Shown piece by piece: positions 1-8,072 of a DNA stretch of 64,000 nucleotides. A program made the position numbers and the translations under genes. Numbering within the stretch: position 1 is the stretch's first letter; the number at the start of each line of letters is the position of its first letter. The stretch is from contig NZ_SPPD01000009.1 in NCBI RefSeq assembly GCF_004570575.1, positions 37,615 through 101,614 on the forward strand, written 5' to 3'. The stretch is from Streptococcus cuniculi. GTDB lineage: Bacteria; Bacillota; Bacilli; Lactobacillales; Streptococcaceae. The notes under the pieces were generated by a model, which saw nothing but the letters and a program-made list of their open reading frames with translations, was not told where the DNA came from and made no database searches.

Positions 1-399
1 AGCATGTTGCAAACTAACCGGAATCGCCTTTATGATACTCTTACGCACCTTTGTAACGGTAATAAAAATATTAAACAAACCGCAAAGGAAAACCATTGCC
101 AAAGCTTCCTGCCAAGTAAAGCCTAGCCCGATAACAACTGTATAGGTAAAGAAAGCATTCAAGCCCATTCCTGGTGCTAAGGCATAGGGAACATTAGCAA
201 ACAATCCCATGATAAGAGTAGAGACGGTACTAGCAATAATCGTTGCTAAGAATACCGCCTGCGAAGGCATACCAGCCACACTCAATACGCTTGGGTTTAC
301 AAACAAAATGTATGACATGGCAAAAAATGTCGTCAATCCTGCCATGATTTCTGTCGAAACTGTCGTTCCATGTTCTTTCAGACCAAAAAACTTGTCCAT
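1..399 (-). CDS. AzgA/PbuG-type purine permease, 5' part only
   Basis: This is the first 133 codons of a gene that runs off the left edge. The product begins MDKFFGLKEHG and is strongly hydrophobic, with segments such as TTFFAMSYILFVNPSVL and the stretch PGMGLNAFFTYTVV. That pattern is typical of the AzgA/PbuG branch of the NCS2 permeases, which import hypoxanthine, guanine or adenine with protons across the cytoplasmic membrane. The ATG follows an AAAGGAG ribosome binding site at 10 bases. A second ATG seven bases upstream is out of frame. No purine riboswitch fits in the short leader. The exact substrate cannot be told from the N-terminus. Confidence 0.85.
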   Translation of the reverse strand, partial: MDKFFGLKEHGTTVSTEIMAGLTTFFAMSYILFVNPSVLSVAGMPSQAVFLATIIASTVSTLIMGLFANVPYALAPGMGLNAFFTYTVVIGLGFTWQEALAMVFLCGLFNIFITVTKVRKSIIKAIPVSLQHA

Positions 400-435
400 T
401 TTCCATTTTCTCCTTTATTTACGAACGATAAACAC

Positions 436-464
436 ATTATAAACCAAAAACATTCCTTTTTCAA
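436..464 (-). promoter_or_regulatory. Promoter of the purine permease gene
   Basis: TTGAAA and TATAAT are separated by 17 bases, a near-consensus sigma-A promoter about 37 bases upstream of the start codon. A CGAAC-containing sequence around 421-430 recalls the core of streptococcal PurR boxes, but the match is partial. Confidence 0.7.
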
Positions 465-581
465 GTGTAATATTCGCGAAATCGTTTTCTTTTTTGCAAA
501 AAACAGCTTTGTCAACCGAATAATGTTTGGATTTTACAATTTTCAAGCTACATGCATAAAAGCGAATCCATTGACTATGTT

Positions 582-610
582 TTGCCAGATGGGCTTTATT
601 TTGCTATACT
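582..610 (+). promoter_or_regulatory. Promoter of the HAD phosphatase gene
   Basis: TTGCCA, 17 bases, then TATACT with an extended TG motif just upstream. It starts transcription about 30 bases before the start codon, divergent from the purine permease promoter. Confidence 0.6.
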
Positions 611-644
611 GAGACATATTAGCTCTCAGAAAGGAGTTCCCTGT

Positions 645-1460
645 ATGAAGAAAAAAATGATTGCCCTTGACTTAGATGGCACATTATTAAATAGGAATAG
701 CCAATTGAGTGCCTTTACAATTGAGACCATTCGCAAGGTCCAAGAAGCTGGCCACACCGTGATTATTGCGACGGGTCGTCCCTATCGCATGGCCCGCCAT
801 TATTATAGAGAACTAGGACTCACAACGCCGATGATCAACTTCAACGGCTCTCTTATCCACATTCCAGACCAACGATGGGAATGGGAGCAAAATATCCGCA
901 TTGATAAACAGTATCTACTCGACTTCCTCAAAGAAGAAGAACGGTTTGAAGCAGATTTTATCGCAGGGGAGTACAAGCATAAGTTTTTCATCACCCAAAA
1001 TTATTTGTACAAGGTGGATCCTGCCCTCTTGGGCGTTGACCAAATCACCCCAGACACCCTCATCAAGCCTGAGCGGATTACCTCTGACCCGCACTCTATT
1101 TTGATGCAGACCCGCGCCACAGACAAGTACGCTCTGGCAGATGACATCAATCGCTATTTCAATGATGAACTGGAACTCAACACTTGGGGTGGCCCTCTCA
1201 ATATCCTTGAAGCCTGTGCCAAAGGGGTGACAAAAGCCTCTGCCCTCACCTATCTGCTCGACCACTACCGTATGGAGGCCAAGGACTTGATTGCCTTTGG
1301 CGACGAACACAACGATATTCAAATGCTGTCTCTAGCGGGAACAGGCTATGCCATGAAAAATGCCAGCGACACGCTCATCCCTTATGCTGACTGCTTGACA
1401 AGCTACACCAATGATGAAGACGGTGTCGCAAGAGAACTGCAAGCCCTATTTTTAGACTAA
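645..1460 (+). CDS. Cof-type HAD-IIB sugar-phosphate phosphatase
   Basis: A 271-residue cytoplasmic HAD-superfamily hydrolase of the Cof/YidA subfamily. Members dephosphorylate sugar phosphates, nucleotides or flavin precursors, and the substrate here is unknown. Motif I, DLDGT, lies at residues 9-13 with the nucleophile Asp9 and acid/base Asp11. The late motif GDEHND near residue 230 supplies the Mg2+-binding acidic residues, and the central region matches the type IIB cap. The start MKKKMIALDLDG follows AAAGGAG; a longer reading frame upstream has no ribosome binding site. The gene stands alone between divergent promoters and a long noncoding stretch. Confidence 0.88.
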   Translation: MKKKMIALDLDGTLLNRNSQLSAFTIETIRKVQEAGHTVIIATGRPYRMARHYYRELGLTTPMINFNGSLIHIPDQRWEWEQNIRIDKQYLLDFLKEEERFEADFIAGEYKHKFFITQNYLYKVDPALLGVDQITPDTLIKPERITSDPHSILMQTRATDKYALADDINRYFNDELELNTWGGPLNILEACAKGVTKASALTYLLDHYRMEAKDLIAFGDEHNDIQMLSLAGTGYAMKNASDTLIPYADCLTSYTNDEDGVARELQALFLD

Positions 1461-2042
1461 GCCTGTCAGCTTCTCTCTGAGGAGTTAAGCAGATTGACAG
1501 AAAAGTTCTTTTGCGATACTTTTCTGAGGTGGTGCGGACGGTAGCGACTTCTTGTGGAGTAAAATAATCCAACGGATTATTTTAGCCCGAGCCCAGAAAC
1601 TAAAAAGCGAGGATAATCGATTTCAACGAAATCACAATTTCTGGCACGCTCCCACGCTCCCACGCTCCCACTTTTACCACAGCGAAAAGTAGCTGACGTG
1701 GCTCGATCCGCTCGCAAAAATCGAAAAATCAAATCTTACGTTAGCAGAGCTTTTGAACTTGTTTAAATAGACAAACCCTCGTAAGTGATAGAAAAATAGC
1801 CAATTCAAAGTGTGAACTTCATCTTGAAGCAACTCTTAAAAATACTGATATAGTGTTTTTAAGAGTTTTTATAGTTTTTAAACCAAAATCAGATGTCACA
1901 TTTTTCTGTCATCTTTTTTCTGGTGTTTTGGAGTATGAAAATCCTTTATCTGTCAATCTTTTTTTTGCAAACAAATCTGTAAATCTATAGACCGATTTCA
2001 GAAATTTTCTACAAAGTTTACGTACAAATAGCACATATTTAC
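1461..2042. other. Noncoding gap with hairpin and octamer repeat
   Basis: I see no convincing gene here. An inverted repeat (AATAATCC, AAC, GGATTATT) around 1563-1582, followed by TTTTAG, may end the HAD transcript. Three exact tandem copies of ACGCTCCC occupy 1646-1669. The remainder looks like decayed intergenic sequence leading to the manL promoter. Confidence 0.5.
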
Positions 2043-2072
2043 TTGACAGAAACTTTGAAACCGTTTTATAAT
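2043..2072 (+). promoter_or_regulatory. manL promoter with cre-like site
   Basis: TTGACA, 18 bases, TATAAT. The spacer and -10 overlap TGAAACCGTTTTAT, which resembles a CcpA cre site except for its last two bases. This fits carbon-catabolite control of the mannose PTS, known in streptococci. CcpA binding here is inferred. Confidence 0.7.
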
Positions 2073-2224
2073 AAGACAGTTCAAAAATGTCGTCTCAATT
2101 GACCGTAACATGGAGAACTTTAGCCAGATGAAAGGAACGAGGAAATACAGTGTCTTAGATAGGCAGGCACTGGGGAGATGAAATGTCCTTTTACTGGCTA
2201 ACAAAATTTTTAGGAGGAAACATA

Positions 2225-3214
2225 ATGAGTATCGGAATCATTATTGCAAGCCATGGTGAATTTGCCGCTGGTATTCATCAATCTGGTTCAATGATCTTTG
2301 GCGAACAAGAAAAAGTTCAAGTTGTAACCTTTATGCCAAATGAGGGGCCAGATGATTTATACGCAAAATTCAACAATGCCGTGGCTACTTTTGATGCGGA
2401 TGACGAGGTCTTGGTCCTAGCCGACTTGTGGAGTGGTTCACCATTCAACCAAGCAAGCCGTGTCATGGGAGAAAACCCAGACCGTACCTTCGCTATCATC
2501 ACCGGCTTGAATCTACCAATGTTAATTCAAGCCTATACAGAACGAATGATGGACGCAAACGCTGGCGTTGCCGCTGTTGCTGCAAATATCATTAAAGAAT
2601 CAAAAGACGGAATCAAAGCCCTTCCAGAGGAACTAAACCCTGTAGAAGAAACAGCTGCTACTAAAACTGAGGTGGCTCAAGCTGCTATCCCTGAGGGAAC
2701 AGTCATCGGGGACGGGAAATTAAAAATCAACCTTGCTCGTATCGATACACGTCTCTTGCACGGTCAAGTAGCAACTGCTTGGACACCTGATTCAAAAGCA
2801 GACCGTATCATCGTTGCATCTGATTCAGTAGCTGCTGATGCCCTTCGTAAAGAATTGATCAAGCAGGCTGCACCAGGAAACGTGAAAGCAAATGTCGTAC
2901 CGATCCAGAAATTGATTGACGTGGCAAAAGATCCTCGCTTTGGAAATACACATGCCCTCATCCTATTTGAAACACCTCAAGATGCCCTTCGTGCAGTTGA
3001 AGGTGGTGTGCCAATCAAGACCTTGAATGTTGGCTCAATGGCTCACTCAACAGGTAAAACAATGGTCAACAATGTCCTTTCTATGGATAAAGAAGATGTC
3101 GCTACCTTTGAAAAATTGCGCGACCTCGGCGTTGAATTTGATGTTCGTAAAGTACCAAATGACGCGAAAAAAGACTTGTTTGACTTAATCAACAAAGCAA
3201 ATGTCCCTCACTAA
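2225..3214 (+). CDS. manL: Mannose/glucose PTS enzyme IIAB (ManL)
   Basis: A 329-residue cytoplasmic EIIAB component of the mannose-family phosphotransferase system. It passes phosphate from HPr to incoming mannose, glucose or glucosamine and is also involved in catabolite control in streptococci. The EIIA domain is at the N-terminus with the phosphorylated His10 in [10 protein letters not shown] linker rich in Glu, Thr and Ala around residues 135-160 leads to the EIIB domain with its active His179 in RLLHGQ. The start follows AGGAGG at good distance. manM and manN lie downstream on the same strand, but an unusual ~300-base gap separates manL from manM. Confidence 0.95.
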   Translation: MSIGIIIASHGEFAAGIHQSGSMIFGEQEKVQVVTFMPNEGPDDLYAKFNNAVATFDADDEVLVLADLWSGSPFNQASRVMGENPDRTFAIITGLNLPMLIQAYTERMMDANAGVAAVAANIIKESKDGIKALPEELNPVEETAATKTEVAQAAIPEGTVIGDGKLKINLARIDTRLLHGQVATAWTPDSKADRIIVASDSVAADALRKELIKQAAPGNVKANVVPIQKLIDVAKDPRFGNTHALILFETPQDALRAVEGGVPIKTLNVGSMAHSTGKTMVNNVLSMDKEDVATFEKLRDLGVEFDVRKVPNDAKKDLFDLINKANVPH

Positions 3215-3517
3215 TGCTCCTCACCTCTCAAACTCTAACAGCACTCCTAGACCCGCTGAACTCTGTTCTACCTACGGTTATAAATGAAGAACAGTTTGCG
3301 CATTCTTGCTCGTAATAAGCTCGTTAGACTATGATTGTGAGAAGAAAAGCATTCGCATAAGAAACGGCGGTTGATGCTTCATCAGGTACACGACTTGAGC
3401 GGTTGCCTATCACACTCACCCCCTCACCTAGTGAGTAATCATCTGCCCATACAAAGAGAAGGAACCAAGAGTTTTCACTCTGTTCTATCCATAAGTTATG
3501 AAAAGAAAGGATCTATC
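3215..3517. other. Long manL-manM intergenic region
   Basis: No open frame with a ribosome binding site is visible. The sequence CTCTGTTCTA at 3261 recurs at 3478, each copy followed by a related GTTAT-containing stretch, so a short imperfect direct repeat brackets the gap. I see no strong terminator with a T-run, so the operon can be read through. Confidence 0.4.
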
Positions 3518-4318
3518 ATGTCATTACTTTCAATGATCTTGGTCGTTGTAGTCGCATTCCTTGCTGGTATGGAAGGAATCCTCGACCAATTCCAATTTCA
3601 CCAACCAATCGTTGCTTGTACCCTTATCGGTCTTGTAACAGGTAACCTTGCAGCAGGCGTTGCTCTCGGTGGCGCCCTTCAACTGGTAGCTCTTGGTTGG
3701 GCAAACATCGGGGCTGCTGTTGCCCCAGACGCTGCGCTTGCATCTGTTGCTGCAGCGATTATCCTCGTAAAAGGTGGCGACTTCTCTCAAGGTGCCATCA
3801 GTGTCGCTCAAGGGATTGCGATTCCTCTTGCGATTGCTGGACTTTTCCTTACTATGCTCGTCCGTACAGCTTCTGTCGCTCTTGTGCACGGGGCTGATGC
3901 CGCTGCTGAAAAAGGAAACTTCGCAGCTCTTGAACGCTACCACTTAATCGCTCTTTCCCTCCAAGGACTTCGTATCGCTGTACCTGCGGCTCTTCTGCTT
4001 GCGATTCCTGCTGAATCTGTACAAGCTATGCTTAACCTCATGCCTGAATGGCTTAAAGGTGGTATGCAAGTCGGTGGTGGTATGGTGGTAGCCGTTGGTT
4101 TTGCTATGGTTATCAACATGATGGCAACGCGCGAAGTATGGCCATTCTTTGCGATTGGTTTCGTACTTGCAGCGGTCACTCAAATCACCTTGATCGGTTT
4201 TGGTGCTCTTGGTGTTGCAATTGCCCTTATCTATCTTCACCTTTCAAAAACAGGTGGAAATGGCGGCGGAGGTGCTACCTCTAACGACCCAATCGGCGAT
4301 ATCTTAGAAGACTACTAA
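3518..4318 (+). CDS. manM: Mannose PTS enzyme IIC (ManM)
   Basis: The 266-residue integral membrane EIIC subunit of the mannose PTS. Most of the chain is hydrophobic with conserved glycine-rich stretches (VTGNLAAGVALGGALQLVALGWANIGAA), the sugar-channel signature of the Man family, and a glycine-rich tail before DPIGDILEDY. The chosen start MSLLSMILVVVV follows GAAAGG. Longer upstream frames run into the noncoding gap. Together with ManN it forms the translocation complex, also the receptor for class IIa and related bacteriocins in other Firmicutes. The stop is 15 bases before manN, so the two are surely cotranscribed. Confidence 0.94.
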   Translation: MSLLSMILVVVVAFLAGMEGILDQFQFHQPIVACTLIGLVTGNLAAGVALGGALQLVALGWANIGAAVAPDAALASVAAAIILVKGGDFSQGAISVAQGIAIPLAIAGLFLTMLVRTASVALVHGADAAAEKGNFAALERYHLIALSLQGLRIAVPAALLLAIPAESVQAMLNLMPEWLKGGMQVGGGMVVAVGFAMVINMMATREVWPFFAIGFVLAAVTQITLIGFGALGVAIALIYLHLSKTGGNGGGGATSNDPIGDILEDY

Positions 4319-4333
4319 GAAGGGAGATTTACA

Positions 4334-5245
4334 ATGTCAGAAAAATTACAACTTTCCGTAAACGACCGTAAAAAAGTATGGTGGCGTTCACAATTCCTTC
4401 AGGCTTCTTGGAACTACGAGCGTATGCAAAACTTGGGTTGGGCTTACTCTTTAGTACCAGCTCTTAAGAAACTCTACACAAATAAAGAAGAACAAGCAGC
4501 AGCCCTCAAACGCCACATGGAATTCTTCAATACTCACCCATACGTGGCAGCTCCTATCCTTGGAGTAACACTTGCCCTTGAAGAAGAACGTGCAAACGGT
4601 GCTGAAATCGATGACGCGGCTATCCAAGGGGTGAAAATCGGTATGATGGGACCTCTTGCGGGTATCGGTGACCCAGTCTTCTGGTTTACCGTTCGTCCAA
4701 TACTCGGTTCCCTCGGAGCTTCTCTTGCCCTTTCAGGAAATGTTATTGGACCAATCATCTTCTTTGTTGCATGGAACCTTATCCGCATGTCCTTCTTGTG
4801 GTACACACAAGAAATCGGCTACAAGGCTGGTTCTGAAATCACCAAAGACATGTCAGGTGGTATCCTCCAAGACATCACCAAAGGCGCGTCCATCCTTGGT
4901 ATGTTTATCCTTGCAGTCCTTGCACAACGTTGGGTATCTATCAACTTTACCTTCAATGTATCAGAAGTACCGCTTGCAGACAAAGCCTATATCCACTGGG
5001 ATCAATTACCAGCTGGTAGCGAAGGAATTCGTCAAGCCTTTGAACAAGTCGGTCAAGGACTGTCACAAACTCCTACGAAGATCACAACCTTCCAAGATAA
5101 CTTGAACGGTTTGATTCCAGGGTTTATGAACTTGCTTCTTACCTTCCTATGCATGTGGTTGTTGAAGAAAAAAGTTTCTCCAATCGCCATCATCATTGGA
5201 CTCTTTATCGTTGGTATCCTTGCTCGTGTAGCTCATATCATGTAA
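4334..5245 (+). CDS. manN: Mannose PTS enzyme IID (ManN)
   Basis: The 303-residue EIID membrane subunit, specific to the mannose PTS family. The N-terminal part contains the family hallmarks SQFLQASWNYERMQNLGWAYS and later GIKIGMMGPLAGIGDPVFWFT-like sequence. The C-terminal third carries two or more transmembrane segments ending LFIVGILARVAHIM. GAAGGGAG precedes the ATG. The TAA stop coincides with the first bases of a BOX-like repeat, so the repeat sits directly against the coding sequence. The length is normal for the family. Confidence 0.95.
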   Translation: MSEKLQLSVNDRKKVWWRSQFLQASWNYERMQNLGWAYSLVPALKKLYTNKEEQAAALKRHMEFFNTHPYVAAPILGVTLALEEERANGAEIDDAAIQGVKIGMMGPLAGIGDPVFWFTVRPILGSLGASLALSGNVIGPIIFFVAWNLIRMSFLWYTQEIGYKAGSEITKDMSGGILQDITKGASILGMFILAVLAQRWVSINFTFNVSEVPLADKAYIHWDQLPAGSEGIRQAFEQVGQGLSQTPTKITTFQDNLNGLIPGFMNLLLTFLCMWLLKKKVSPIAIIIGLFIVGILARVAHIM

Positions 5246-5403
5246 TACTCGTCAAAAATCAAACTCTGATGTCGTTAACTCGCCTTGCTGAACGGTTGAG
5301 AAAAGTAGCACTTTTCTTATTTCCAACTTGAAATAGTTCTCAACTATTTCAACTACCTGCGACTTCGTTGCCTAATCAGATTTTGATTTTTATAGAGTGT
5401 AAG
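5243..5403. repeat. BOX-like repeat element, full form
   Basis: The element begins TAATACTCGTCAAAAATC at the manN stop and ends with an inverted counterpart (GATTTTGATTTTTATAGAGT). Its interior has CGCCTTGCTG, reminiscent of the pneumococcal boxA core, a boxB-like hairpin (TTGAAATAG...CTATTTCAA) and a boxC-like stretch (CTACCTGCGACTTCGTTGC). Related copies or fragments occur near 8012, 24262, 49045 and 53150. The BOX relationship comes from remembered sequence similarity, not a search. Confidence 0.65.
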
Positions 5404-5424
5404 AACCTGTACGCACAGTTTCAT

Positions 5425-5450
5425 AAAAAGAAGGTTTCGACCTTCTTTTT
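5425..5450 (+). terminator. Intrinsic terminator after manLMN
   Basis: A ten-base stem, AAAAAGAAGG and CCTTCTTTTT, around a TTTCGA loop. It ends man operon transcription just before the manO promoter. Confidence 0.8.
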
Positions 5451-5452
5451 AT

Positions 5453-5460
5453 GATATAAT
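5453..5460 (+). promoter_or_regulatory. Extended -10 promoter of manO
   Basis: TGATATAAT is an extended -10 element immediately after the man terminator. No good -35 is visible because that position is inside the hairpin. It suggests separate transcription of the DUF956 gene. Confidence 0.5.
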
Positions 5461-5488
5461 CAAGTAGAACAACAATAAAGGATCAATT

Positions 5489-5860
5489 ATGGTACAATCA
5501 CAAAATAAGGTCGTTGACTTACAAACCACCGGGGTTTCCTACCTAGGGGTGGGAGGCAAGGTCGGGAAATTTCTCATCGGCGACAAGGCCTTGGAATTTT
5601 ATGCCGATGCCAACGTCGAAGACTACATCCAAATCCCCTGGGAAAATGTCCAACAGATTGGCGCCAACGTCTCTGGTAAAACAGTGAGTCGGCATTTCCA
5701 AGTCTTTACAGACAGTGGAAAATTCCTCTTTGCTTCCAAGGATTCAGGCAAGATATTAAAAGAAGCGAGAGGACATCTCGGCGACGAAAAAGTCGTGAAA
5801 TTACCGACACTTTTGCAAACTATCGGGCAATTTTTTAAAAATCTATTTGCCAAAAAATAA
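5489..5860 (+). CDS. manO: DUF956 family protein (ManO)
   Basis: A 123-residue small soluble protein of the DUF956 family, regularly found behind manLMN in lactic acid bacteria and often called ManO. The conserved start MVQSQNKVVDLQTTGVSYLGVGGKVGKFLIGDKALEFYAD and the IPWENVQQIGANVSGK segment fit the family. In other lactic acid bacteria ManO is reported as a regulator of the mannose PTS, so a similar role is inferred here; no biochemical function is evident from sequence. The ribosome binding site AAAGGA is moderate. The serS promoter begins within the last codons of this gene. Confidence 0.85.
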   Translation: MVQSQNKVVDLQTTGVSYLGVGGKVGKFLIGDKALEFYADANVEDYIQIPWENVQQIGANVSGKTVSRHFQVFTDSGKFLFASKDSGKILKEARGHLGDEKVVKLPTLLQTIGQFFKNLFAKK

Positions 5861-5875
5861 AAAATCAAGTATAAT
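5847..5875 (+). promoter_or_regulatory. serS promoter
   Basis: TTGCCA, 17 bases, TATAAT. The -35 overlaps the end of manO and transcription starts just before the T-box leader. Confidence 0.75.
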
Positions 5876-5882
5876 AGTCGCA

Positions 5883-6058
5883 ACGGATAAGTAGTATCGT
5901 GCGCTTTTCAGAAAGTCTGCGGTCGCTGTGAGCAGATAGGCAAGGGATATGAAATTCTACCGTTTATCCCATTTTTATCATAGAACAAAGTGCACTCATG
6001 TGAAGTTGGATGGAACCGTGGCTCTCGTCACTCCAACGCTTCCGTGAGTGCATTTTTT
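5883..6058 (+). promoter_or_regulatory. T-box leader of serS
   Basis: A tRNA-sensing T-box riboswitch. Stem I is closed by GGATAA (5885-5890) with TTATCC (5964-5969). An AGTA/GAA loop-E pair flanks the specifier, which I read as TCT (serine) at 5956-5958. The T-box proper, GGATGGAACCGTGG, is at 6008-6021. The terminator pairs GCACTCA (5992-5998) with TGAGTGC (6045-6051) and is followed by six Ts. Uncharged tRNA-Ser should stabilise the antiterminator and turn on serS. The variable base after TGG is A, which does not match the usual G discriminator of tRNA-Ser. Confidence 0.88.
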
Positions 6059-6072
6059 ATAGGAGGAAAACC

Positions 6073-7350
6073 ATGTTAGATATCAAACGCATACGAGCAG
6101 ATTTTGACGGAGTGGCTGCAAAACTCGCCACTCGTGGTGTAGACACCGAAACCCTTGCAACGATTAAGGAATTAGATGCAAAACGCCGTGAAGTCTTGGT
6201 CAAGGTGGAAGAGTTAAAGGCAGAACGCAACACCGTCTCAGCTGAAATCGCCCAAGCCAAACGCAATAAGGAAAATGCAGACGACAAGATTGCAGCCATG
6301 CAAGCACTCTCTGCCACCATTAAAGGATTGGATGCGGAACTCCTTACCATCGATGAGGAATTACAGGCAATCCTCGTCATCTTGCCAAATACACCACATG
6401 ACAGCGTACCAGTCGGGGCAGACGAAGAAGAAAACGTAGAAGTACGCCGTTGGGGTACACCGCGAGCATTTGACTTTGAACCAAAGGCCCATTGGGACCT
6501 CGGTGAAGACTTGGGGATTCTCGACTGGGAACGTGGTGCCAAAGTAACTGGCGCTCGCTTCCTCTTCTACAAAAACCTCGGCGCTCGCTTGGAACGTGCC
6601 CTCTACAACTTCATGCTAGATGAACATATCGCAGAAGGCTACCAAGAAGTCATCACCCCTTACATGGTCAACCATGATTCTATGTTTGGTACAGGCCAAT
6701 ATCCAAAATTCAAGGAAGACACCTTTGAGCTAGATGGCACCAACTTCGTTATGATTCCGACAGCTGAGGTGCCATTGACCAACTACTACCGTGATGAAAT
6801 TGTAGATGGCAAAGACTTGCCAATTTACTTCACTGCCATGAGCCCATCTTTCCGTTCAGAAGCTGGCTCTGCTGGTCGTGATACCCGTGGCTTGATTCGT
6901 CTCCACCAATTCCACAAGGTTGAAATGGTCAAATTTGCCAAACCAGAAGAATCCTACGAAGAACTCGAGAAAATGACGGCTAACGCAGAAAATATTCTTC
7001 AAAAGTTAGGACTCCCTTACCGCGTTCTCGCTCTCTGCACAGGCGATATGGGCTTCTCTGCAGCTAAAACCTACGACTTGGAAGTCTGGATTCCAGCTCA
7101 AAACGCCTATCGTGAAATCTCTAGTTGTTCTAATACGGAGGATTTCCAGGCACGCCGTGCCCAAATCCGCTATCGTGATGAGGCGGACGGCAAGGTCAAA
7201 CTCCTACACACCTTGAACGGTTCAGGACTTGCCGTAGGCCGTACCGTTGCAGCCATCCTCGAAAACTACCAAAACGCAGATGGCTCTGTCACCATCCCAG
7301 AAGTTCTTCGTCCATACATGGGCGGGGCTGAGGTGATCGCACCCAGATAA
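6073..7350 (+). CDS. serS: Seryl-tRNA synthetase
   Basis: A 425-residue class II aminoacyl-tRNA synthetase that charges tRNA-Ser in the cytoplasm. The N-terminal ~110 residues form the long antiparallel coiled coil (many Glu, Lys and Ala, with [24 protein letters not shown]) that grips the long variable arm of the tRNA. The catalytic core follows with motif 2, [29 protein letters not shown], and motif 3, [20 protein letters not shown]. The start [12 protein letters not shown] follows AGGAGG; a frame upstream is noncoding leader. The length is standard. Regulated by the T-box immediately upstream. Confidence 0.98.
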   Translation: MLDIKRIRADFDGVAAKLATRGVDTETLATIKELDAKRREVLVKVEELKAERNTVSAEIAQAKRNKENADDKIAAMQALSATIKGLDAELLTIDEELQAILVILPNTPHDSVPVGADEEENVEVRRWGTPRAFDFEPKAHWDLGEDLGILDWERGAKVTGARFLFYKNLGARLERALYNFMLDEHIAEGYQEVITPYMVNHDSMFGTGQYPKFKEDTFELDGTNFVMIPTAEVPLTNYYRDEIVDGKDLPIYFTAMSPSFRSEAGSAGRDTRGLIRLHQFHKVEMVKFAKPEESYEELEKMTANAENILQKLGLPYRVLALCTGDMGFSAAKTYDLEVWIPAQNAYREISSCSNTEDFQARRAQIRYRDEADGKVKLLHTLNGSGLAVGRTVAAILENYQNADGSVTIPEVLRPYMGGAEVIAPR

Positions 7351-7367
7351 GACAATTTGAATCGTTT

Positions 7368-7398
7368 AAAATAGGTTGAGCAAGACTCGACCTATTTT
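7368..7398 (+). terminator. serS terminator
   Basis: A 13-base inverted repeat (AAAATAGGTTGAG with CTCGACCTATTTT) around a short loop. It is T-rich on both sides and follows the serS stop closely. Confidence 0.75.
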
Positions 7399-7484
7399 GA
7401 TTTGTACTAAAATACCTACCAGCAAGGGATTAGCCATTTGTTTTTACTCATCAACCAGAAAAAGATAGGAGGCATCTTTCCTGA

Positions 7485-7787
7485 ATGGCGAATAATGATT
7501 TATCCAAGCATCATCGCTTAATTACTGTTTGTGAATTTGATATACTAAAAATAAATATAGGTACAAAAGAGCATTTGTTAATTACAAACATGAATGAAGT
7601 TCAGACATTGCAAGCAGCAGGATGGAAAAATGAGGGATTTGTTTTTCAAAGTGGCACTAAGGTAGATGTTTTTAGATTATATAGTCAAGTAACAAAAGAG
7701 CATTTCTACACAGCAAGTATCAATGAAAAAAATACCCTAGTCAATTCTGGAGGGAAATACGAAGGTGTCACATTTAAGGCAAACTAG
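7485..7787 (+). CDS. Small DUF5648-repeat protein
   Basis: A 100-residue protein carrying about two imperfect DUF5648-like repeats. The pattern is xFRLYSxxTKEHFYTxxxNEKNTLxxxGGKYEGV, seen in full form in the secreted proteins of the 44-47 kb island. It lacks a signal peptide, and its N-terminal repeat is divergent (KINIGTKEHLLITNMNEVQTLQAAGWKNEGFVF). TAGGAGG lies 11 bases before the ATG. The base composition is more AT-rich than the neighbouring serS. It may be a remnant of a larger surface protein whose C-terminal end is the out-of-frame fragment directly downstream. Function unknown. Confidence 0.55.
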   Translation: MANNDLSKHHRLITVCEFDILKINIGTKEHLLITNMNEVQTLQAAGWKNEGFVFQSGTKVDVFRLYSQVTKEHFYTASINEKNTLVNSGGKYEGVTFKAN

Positions 7788-7943
7788 AGGGGGAAGCCTA
7801 CAAATCGAGCGGCAATACCCCAGTTTATCGTCTCTACCACGCAGGTATAAAAAAAGCACCTCTACACACGAGATGCCAATGAGAAGAACGTCCTCTCGAC
7901 CCGCGGTTGGAAATACGAGGGTGTCGCTTGGAATGTGGAGTAA
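7785..7943 (+). pseudogene. Frameshifted C-terminal DUF5648 fragment
   Basis: Translated with one frame change, this segment gives EGEAYKSSGNTPVYRLYHAGIKKH, then YTRDANEKNVLSTRGWKYEGVAWNVE and a stop. It is nearly identical to the C-terminus of the secreted protein encoded at 44478-45320 on the other strand. A run of seven As at about 7849-7855, where six are expected, causes the frameshift. There is no start codon or signal peptide. This is a duplicated or recombined scrap of a repeat gene. Confidence 0.75.
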
Positions 7944-7955
7944 AAAATAAACAAG

Positions 7956-8007
7956 AGGAGTAAAGACAATCGATTCTTTCGAAATCACGATTGTCTTTAC
8001 TCCTTTT
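7956..8007. terminator. Bidirectional terminator
   Basis: A 17-base near-perfect stem (AGGAGTAAAGACAATCG with its complement at 7988-8004), followed by TTTT. It lies between the rightward DUF5648 fragment and the leftward fatty-acid operon ending with accA, and can serve both. Confidence 0.85.
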
Positions 8008-8011
8008 ATAC

Positions 8012-8072
8012 TGGATTCTATAAAAATCGAATTCTGACTAGCTTCCACAATTGATTTTTGACGAGTATTAGT
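8012..8072. repeat. Minimal BOX-like repeat abutting accA
   Basis: Read on the minus strand this begins TAATACTCGTCAAAAATC, includes the TAA of accA, and ends in CAGAATTCGATTTTTATAGA. It therefore has the two termini of the longer element behind manN but almost no interior, like a minimal miniature element of about 60 bases. Confidence 0.6.

Noticed and set aside
399..480. Purine riboswitch before the permease gene
   Set aside because: The promoter lies only ~37 bases from the start codon, too short for an aptamer.
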